NCBI GenBank assembly: GCA_019105125.1
Contig: JAHRWO010000001.1
Span: 1-14,312 of the forward strand
Reading direction: 5' to 3'
Length of the DNA: 14,312 bases
From: Flavobacterium sp.
Lineage (GTDB): Bacteria > Bacteroidota > Bacteroidia > Flavobacteriales > Flavobacteriaceae
In this document: piece by piece, positions 6,900 to 12,128 of the stretch
How positions within the stretch are numbered: position 1 is the stretch's first letter
Layout: the number at the start of each line of letters is the position of its first letter
The notes under the pieces: model-generated
What the model was told of the DNA's origin: nothing
The model's input: the letters and a program-made list of their open reading frames with translations, nothing else
The model's database searches: none
Translations under genes and position numbers: made by a program

Positions 6900-8165
6900 A
6901 TGGAAATAGGCATTATCGTTATTTGTTTATTGCTGTCTACTTTCTTTTCTGGAATGGAAATCGCTTATATTTCATCAAACAAAGTGTACTTATCCATTGA
7001 AAAAAGACAACAAAACTTTAATGCTTCTATATTAAATAAGCTTTTAGAAAAACCTTCACTGTTTATTACCTCGATGCTCATAGGCAGCAACTTAGTCTTG
7101 GTAATTTATGGTTTTTATGCATCCAATCTTATTGCTGATTGGATTTCGCTTTATTTAGAAATTTCTTACCCTTTAAAATTAACCATTCAAATTATAATAG
7201 CGACTGCGGTTATTGTTCTAACTGCTGCGTTTCTTCCAAAGGTTTTTTTTAAAAATTACGCCAATTCACTAATAAAACATTTAGCTATTCCAAGTTATTT
7301 GTTTTATCAGCTTCTTTATTGGCCGGCTTCATTTGTTATATGGACTTCCGATTTAATCTTAAAAAAACTCTTCAAAATCCCAGGGAATCAAGTGAAAGAG
7401 TATTTTAGTAAAGTGGAATTAGGAAATTATATTACAGAACAAATGAATAACGTTTCTCGTGATGAAGAAGTGGATTCGGAAATTCAAATATTTCAAAACG
7501 CGTTAGAATTTTCAGATCTAAAAGCAAGAGAAATTATGACACCAAGAACAGAAATTTGTGGTGTTGACATTTTAGATTCTGTAGCAGATTTAAGAGAAAA
7601 ATTCATAAAAACAGGATATTCTAAGTTAATAGTGTATCAAAATTCGGTAGATGATATTGTAGGTTATGTGCATTCTTTTGAGTTATTTAAGAAACCCAAA
7701 ACGATAAAAAGTATTATCATTCCTGTAGAATTTGTTCCAGAAACCATATTCATTAAAGACGCACTAGATCTTCTTACCAAAAAAAGAAAAAGTATTGCGG
7801 TTGTTTTAGACGAATATGGAGGCACTTCAGGAATCTTAACAATTGAAGATATTATTGAACAACTTTTTGGAGAAATCGAAGACGAACACGACCTGGATGA
7901 AGAAATAACGGAGGAAAGAATTGAAGAAAATATTTTTTTATTATCAGCACGACACGAAGTGGAATATTTGAATGAAAAATATAAATTGCAATTACCAGAA
8001 TCAGATTCTTATTCCACTTTAGGAGGATTTATCGTAAATTATACCAAAGAAATTCCTACAAATGAAGAAAAAATAAACATCGAAAATTTTGAAATAACCA
8101 TTCATTCTGCATCTAATAAAAAAATTGAATTGGTACGTTTAAAAATAAAAGATGAAAAAAGATAA
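6900..8165 (+). CDS. CNNM/CorC (HlyC) family membrane protein with CBS domains
   Basis: This 421-residue protein has the standard order of a CNNM/CorC family member, often annotated hemolysin. A DUF21 membrane domain spans about residues 1-165, with the signature FFSGMEIAYISSNKVYLS and several helices. A CBS pair spans about 205-325, with REIMTPRTEI (210-219) and VVLDEYGGTSGILTIEDIIE (301-320). A C-terminal CorC_HlyC domain spans about 340-415. CNNM/CorC proteins act in magnesium transport or homeostasis, with the CBS pair sensing adenine nucleotides. The DUF21 motif before LPK reads TAAFLPK, whereas relatives I recall read AEFLPK or GEIIPK, so a normally acidic residue is Ala110. GldE of the gliding machinery is a related protein, but nothing here marks this copy as GldE. 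It begins 4 bases after the small membrane protein. Confidence 0.9.
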   Translation: MEIGIIVICLLLSTFFSGMEIAYISSNKVYLSIEKRQQNFNASILNKLLEKPSLFITSMLIGSNLVLVIYGFYASNLIADWISLYLEISYPLKLTIQIIIATAVIVLTAAFLPKVFFKNYANSLIKHLAIPSYLFYQLLYWPASFVIWTSDLILKKLFKIPGNQVKEYFSKVELGNYITEQMNNVSRDEEVDSEIQIFQNALEFSDLKAREIMTPRTEICGVDILDSVADLREKFIKTGYSKLIVYQNSVDDIVGYVHSFELFKKPKTIKSIIIPVEFVPETIFIKDALDLLTKKRKSIAVVLDEYGGTSGILTIEDIIEQLFGEIEDEHDLDEEITEERIEENIFLLSARHEVEYLNEKYKLQLPESDSYSTLGGFIVNYTKEIPTNEEKINIENFEITIHSASNKKIELVRLKIKDEKR

Positions 8166-8226
8166 AAATCTTTAAAAAATTCAAGTAAAATATGAGTTTA
8201 CTATTTTATTATTAAATAGATAATTG

Positions 8227-8234
8227 TATTTTCG
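8227..8234 (+). promoter_or_regulatory. Possible -7 element before the PpiD-like gene
   Basis: TATTTTCG is one mismatch from TAnnTTTG and lies 30 bases before the ATG at 8265, within the 99-base gap after the CNNM/CorC gene. Only a T-rich TTTT stands at the -33 position. The long gap itself suggests a separate promoter. Confidence 0.35.
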
Positions 8235-8264
8235 CCCTCTGAAAAAAATTAAACACAAATAAAA

Positions 8265-10322
8265 ATGGCAGTTTTATCAAAAATTAGACAACGTTCATTC
8301 TTCCTAATTATTATTATTGCTTTGGCATTGTTTTCATTTGTATTAGCAGATGTAATACAAAGTGGAACATTTAGTTCTGACGCAAACAATGTAGGATCTG
8401 TTAATGGAACCGATATTGATGCTCAGGAGTTTATGCAAAATGTAGCAATGATTGAAAAACAAGGACAAGGAACCACTTCAACACAAGCTTTAAACAGTGC
8501 TTGGGAACAAGAAGTAAGAAGAATTATCCTTTCGGAGGAATTTGACAAATTAGGATTAAAAATTGGTGGTGAACAACTTATCAATATCATTAAGCAGAAT
8601 CCAAATTTAGCTCAAAATCCAGAATTTTTGAACGCTGCAGGTTTGTTTGATGAAAACAAATTAAAAGAATTCTTAAAAGGAATCAAAAATGCACCAGACC
8701 AAACACAATGGTTGCAATGGAAAGAATTTGAAAAAAGTATCGAAAGATTTGCTGTAGAGCAAATGTACAACACTATGATTAAATCAGGTGTTTACACTAC
8801 AAAAGCAGAAGGCAAATTCCAACACAAACTTGAAAACGACAAAGTAGATTTTGAATATGTAACTGTTGCTTTCTCAACTGTAAATGATGACCAAGTAAAA
8901 GTTACAGATGCTGAGATTATCGACTTTATGAAAAAATCTCCAAAAAAATACAAATCAGATCCTACAACTAGCATTGATTTCGTTCTTGTTGAAAACAAGC
9001 CTTCTAAAGAAGACGAGCAAGCGATGGTGGCTTCAATCAATGAAGTTAAAGCAAAATTTGATTCTATTTCAAATGTAGGCGAATTTGTAAACGCAAACTC
9101 TGACATCAAATTTGATTCTACTTATGTAACCAAAAACCAATTACCTGTTGAACATCAAGAAGCTTTATTTAACTTACCAGTAGGTAGTGTTTATGGACCA
9201 TACGTTTATGGAGGACATCAGTGTATTTCTAAAATGGTTGGAAGAAAAGCAAATGCAAGTGCTAAAGCAAGTCACATTTTATTGTCTTACAAAGGAGCAC
9301 CTCAATCAACTGCTACTAGAACTAAAGAAGAAGCACAAGCTTTAGCAAATACTTTATTAGCACAGGCTAAAGCTAATCCAGGAAACTTTGCCATGTTAGC
9401 GCTAACAAATTCAGACGACCCAGGATCAAAAAACAATGGAGGAGAATACGACAACATTACTCCAGGACAAATGGTACCTCAGTTTAATGATTTTGTATTT
9501 AACAATGCTATTGGTACAATTGGAGTTGTTGAAACAGATTTCGGATTTCACGTTATCAAAGTAACTGACAAATACAATGCTGTATTAATGGGAACTGTTG
9601 CACAGAAAATTGAACCTTCTGAAGCTACTATCGATGCTATTTATACTAAAGCAAGTCAATTAGAAGCTGATGCTAATGAAAACAAAGATTTTGCTGCAGT
9701 AGCTAAAAAAGCAGGATTTGAAGTAATTCCAGCAACCAACATTAAAGGTTTTGACGAATATGTACAAGGATTAGGATCTCAGAGAGAAATTGTAAGATGG
9801 GCTTTCAATCAAGATACTGAAATTGGAGATGTTAGACGTTTTGATGTCCCTCAAGGTTTTGTAATCGCTAAACTAAAGGACAAAAACGAAACAGGTTTAC
9901 TTCCATTAGATGTTGCTAAATTAAGTGTTGAGCAACTTATAAAAAATCAGAAAAAAGCTGAAATTATTAAGAAAAAAATGAGTGGAACATCTTTAGAAGC
10001 TGTTGCTAAAGCTTCTGGAGCGTCTGTTCAAACAGCAGTTGGTGTTTCAATAAAAGTTCCTGTTGTACCTAACATTGGTAACGAACCAAAAGTAGTAGGT
10101 AAAGCATTTGGCTTAGCGGCAGGAAAAACATCTGAAGTAATCGAAGGTCTTTCTGGGATGTTTATGGTTAGAACTAAAACTGTAACTAAAGCAATGGAAC
10201 TTCCAAACTACAAAACCTATATTACTCAAGACCGTTCTCAAAATCAATCTTACGCTGTCTCTAAAGCATACACTGCTTTAAAAGACAAAGCAGAGATTAA
10301 AGATAACAGAGCTAAATTCTAA
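8265..10322 (+). CDS. PpiD/SurA-like peptidyl-prolyl isomerase
   Basis: This is a 685-residue membrane-anchored periplasmic folding factor. Residues about 11-33 form one transmembrane helix after a short basic cytoplasmic end (MAVLSKIRQR), as in PpiD. A SurA/PpiD-like N-terminal chaperone region follows (about 40-230: VGSVNGTDIDAQEF, then helices). The parvulin rotamase domain lies at about 333-436, with AKASHILLSY, FAMLALTNSDDPGSKNNGGE, TPGQMVPQF and ETDFGFHVIKVTD. It catalyses cis-trans isomerisation of Xaa-Pro bonds and assists exported and outer-membrane proteins. About 250 residues follow, including a possible second, degenerate PPIase-like part around 480-545 (FAAVAKKAGF, GDVRRFDVPQGFVIAKL). 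It closes the coaX-lptC block and is followed by a strong terminator. Confidence 0.92.
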   Translation: MAVLSKIRQRSFFLIIIIALALFSFVLADVIQSGTFSSDANNVGSVNGTDIDAQEFMQNVAMIEKQGQGTTSTQALNSAWEQEVRRIILSEEFDKLGLKIGGEQLINIIKQNPNLAQNPEFLNAAGLFDENKLKEFLKGIKNAPDQTQWLQWKEFEKSIERFAVEQMYNTMIKSGVYTTKAEGKFQHKLENDKVDFEYVTVAFSTVNDDQVKVTDAEIIDFMKKSPKKYKSDPTTSIDFVLVENKPSKEDEQAMVASINEVKAKFDSISNVGEFVNANSDIKFDSTYVTKNQLPVEHQEALFNLPVGSVYGPYVYGGHQCISKMVGRKANASAKASHILLSYKGAPQSTATRTKEEAQALANTLLAQAKANPGNFAMLALTNSDDPGSKNNGGEYDNITPGQMVPQFNDFVFNNAIGTIGVVETDFGFHVIKVTDKYNAVLMGTVAQKIEPSEATIDAIYTKASQLEADANENKDFAAVAKKAGFEVIPATNIKGFDEYVQGLGSQREIVRWAFNQDTEIGDVRRFDVPQGFVIAKLKDKNETGLLPLDVAKLSVEQLIKNQKKAEIIKKKMSGTSLEAVAKASGASVQTAVGVSIKVPVVPNIGNEPKVVGKAFGLAAGKTSEVIEGLSGMFMVRTKTVTKAMELPNYKTYITQDRSQNQSYAVSKAYTALKDKAEIKDNRAKF

Positions 10323-10335
10323 GAGTTATTCTTAT

Positions 10336-10373
10336 AAAAAAAGGCTATCCGTTGCGCGTGATAGCCTTTTTTT
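10336..10373. terminator. Bidirectional terminator between the PpiD-like gene and umuD
   Basis: The stem GGCTATC (10343-10349) and GATAGCC (10360-10366) has a 10-base GC-rich loop, 7 A on the left and 7 T on the right. It serves both convergent operons. The T-run overlaps the umuD stop codon (10374-10372), so the end of the umuD message lies just beyond its stop. Confidence 0.9.
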
Positions 10374-10809
10374 ATTTCACTTGTTTAATAACATAAGTTA
10401 CGATTCCCCAAATAATAAATTCATTATGAGGCTCTATTTGAATGGGAATATAATTTGGATTTTCGGGCATTAGAAAGACAGCATCATCGGTTTTTTTAAT
10501 GCGTTTAACCGTAAACTCTCCATCAATAAAACATACTGCCACAGCATTATTCCTTGGTTCCAAACTTCTATCAATTACTAAAATATCGCCATCATCAATC
10601 CCAGCTCCTATCATAGAAGTACCACTTGCCTTAGCATAGAAGGTAGCTTCTTTGTTCTTAATCAACATATGGTCTAAACTCACTTTTGATTCTTCAAAAT
10701 CAGCGGCTGGCGAAGGAAATCCTGCTTTAATTTCACTTGTAATAAATGAAGTTTCGATTGGATTTTGAAAATCAGGAACAAAAAAAGTTATTTTTTGATT
10801 TACTTGCAT
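10372..10809 (-). CDS. umuD: UmuD-like autoproteolytic subunit of DNA polymerase V
   Basis: UmuD cleaves itself after RecA activation, and the shortened form joins UmuC as polymerase V for translesion synthesis. The protein has 145 residues, close to the 139 of E. coli. The predicted cleavage site is Ala29-Gly30 in KAGFPSPAAD, matching the Cys24-Gly25 site of E. coli UmuD. The S24 peptidase dyad is Ser65 in ASGTSMI and Lys102 in GEFTVKRI. There is no DNA-binding domain, so it is a UmuD and not a LexA repressor. Its ATG (10809-10807) lies inside the end of umuC, with a 10-base overlap in a different frame, so translation is probably coupled to umuC. Gene order is umuC then umuD, the reverse of E. 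coli. Confidence 0.93.
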   Translation of the reverse strand: MQVNQKITFFVPDFQNPIETSFITSEIKAGFPSPAADFEESKVSLDHMLIKNKEATFYAKASGTSMIGAGIDDGDILVIDRSLEPRNNAVAVCFIDGEFTVKRIKKTDDAVFLMPENPNYIPIQIEPHNEFIIWGIVTYVIKQVK

Positions 10810-12068
10810 TTTACTTCTAGTAATTCGTTAAAATTTGTTGTATATCGATTAGACAAATGATTCTGTTTCATTTTCCAAGTACGTTTTAAATCTTGTGAAG
10901 CTAATCTAAGCTTACGTTCACCTGTTTTAGCCTGAACCGCATCCATAACTTCCATTATTTTTTGATATTTAGGATTCTCCTCGTCAAAAAGTTTAAATTG
11001 ACGTTGTGAATCAGGAACAATTTCTGACACAATAACACCCGTTTTCTTATAGGCAGTTCCTTCTTGATACAATTCCTTCAACATTCTTATAGCTGTTTGA
11101 CTAATTGAGAAAGAAGTGTTGGAAGGAAAAGGTAACGTTTGCATGCGATAAAAGCTATAACGTTCGCCATTAATGGTTTTAAATTTATCTTTTCGCAAGT
11201 ACAGAATGACCGCATTGCAACAGGAATTTTGCTTACGTAGCTTTTCAGAACAAACCGAAGCAAAAGTCACAACTCGTTCTTTAAGCTCATTAAAATCTGT
11301 AATATCTTTCTCAAAACTTCTCGTCACAGCGATATTTTTTTTTGCCTTAGGCTCTTCCATTTCTAAAACAGATTTTCCTTCTAACTCATACTTTAATCGC
11401 ATTCCTACCACTCCCATTTCTTTGCGAATGAAAGTTTCATTATGAGGTAGTGTGAAATCATAAGCTGTATTGATGTTTTTTGCTTTCATTTTTTTGGTAA
11501 GACGAAAACCAACACCCCATACATCTTGAATTTTAGTCCATTTTAAGGCTTTAATTCGTTTTTCATCGGTATCGATGACATAGATTCCATTTGTGCGTTC
11601 TGGAAACTTCTTAGCAATTTTATTAGCTACTTTTGAAAGTGCTTTTGTAGGAGCAAAACCAATTCCGATAGGAATACTTAACCATTTCAAAATTCTGTGT
11701 TGGATTTCAGTACCATACGTGTTGAAATCGGGAATCGTCATTCCTGAAAAATTCAAAAAGGCTTCATCGATACTGTAAACTTCAACATTGGGTGTATAAT
11801 TTTCAAGAATTTTCATCACCCGATGGCTCAAATCACCATATAAAGCATAATTGGAAGAAAAAACGCGAATATCATGTTGCTTTATCAAATCTCGAACTTG
11901 AAACTCGGGCGCACCCATAGGAATTCCTAATGCTTTTGCTTCATTACTACGTGAAATTATACAACCATCATTATTAGACAAAACCACAACAGGTTTGCCA
12001 TTTAATTGTGGCTGAAAAACACGCTCGCAAGAAACGTAAAAGTTATTACAATCGACTAAAGCATACAT
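10800..12068 (-). CDS. umuC: UmuC-like Y-family DNA polymerase (polymerase V catalytic subunit)
   Basis: This polymerase copies past damaged bases at the cost of accuracy. It has 422 residues, the same as E. coli UmuC, and appears complete. The start MYALVDCNNFYVSCERVF carries metal-binding Asp6 and Tyr11 at the steric-gate position. The second motif YSIDEAF gives Asp101 and Glu102. A helix-hairpin-helix stretch (KIQDVWGVGFRLTKKM) and the little-finger region follow. QFKLF at 357-361 fits a beta-clamp binding motif (Q-x-x-L-F). The last 50 residues (GERKLRLASQDLKRTW ... NRYTTNFNEL) form the DUF4113 tail typical of UmuC. The ATG at 12068 is fixed by homology, because the catalytic Asp is at residue 6. 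A palindrome ends right at this ATG, leaving almost no room for a leader. Confidence 0.95.
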   Translation of the reverse strand: MYALVDCNNFYVSCERVFQPQLNGKPVVVLSNNDGCIISRSNEAKALGIPMGAPEFQVRDLIKQHDIRVFSSNYALYGDLSHRVMKILENYTPNVEVYSIDEAFLNFSGMTIPDFNTYGTEIQHRILKWLSIPIGIGFAPTKALSKVANKIAKKFPERTNGIYVIDTDEKRIKALKWTKIQDVWGVGFRLTKKMKAKNINTAYDFTLPHNETFIRKEMGVVGMRLKYELEGKSVLEMEEPKAKKNIAVTRSFEKDITDFNELKERVVTFASVCSEKLRKQNSCCNAVILYLRKDKFKTINGERYSFYRMQTLPFPSNTSFSISQTAIRMLKELYQEGTAYKKTGVIVSEIVPDSQRQFKLFDEENPKYQKIMEVMDAVQAKTGERKLRLASQDLKRTWKMKQNHLSNRYTTNFNELLEVKCK

Positions 12069-12097
12069 TTTGTAAAGTTACCGTAACTTTTACAAAA
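12068..12097. promoter_or_regulatory. Long palindrome at the umuC start, candidate damage-response operator
   Basis: The core AAAGTTAC-C-GTAACTTT (12074-12090) is a perfect 17-base palindrome around one centre base. With a single bulged T (12091) the symmetry extends to TTTTGT/ACAAAA, covering 30 bases. It touches the first base of the umuC ATG. The GTTAC/GTAAC half-sites differ from the E. coli LexA box CTG-N10-CAG. On the minus strand it contains TAACTTTA (12080-12073), one mismatch from the -7 consensus, so a repressor bound here would cover the promoter. No T-run follows it, which argues against a terminator. Confidence 0.6.
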
Positions 12098-12128
12098 AGA
12101 AAATGAGTCAATTGTTAATGTTAATAAA

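Noticed and set aside
6900..8165. Assignment of the CNNM/CorC-type protein as GldE of the gliding motor
   Set aside because: GldE shares this architecture but is usually next to gldD; no gliding genes flank this copy.
8792..9109. Antisense open frame of 105 codons inside the PpiD-like gene
   Set aside because: The plus-strand gene is continuous with clear domains, and the antisense product resembles nothing and has no promoter.
10372..12068. umuC-umuD as a mobile-element or phage-borne module
   Set aside because: No integrase, direct repeats, insertion sequence or base-composition change is visible around it.
12068..12097. Palindrome as intrinsic terminator of the secreted protein gene
   Set aside because: The symmetric core has a one-base centre and no T-run after it, which fits a protein-binding site better.
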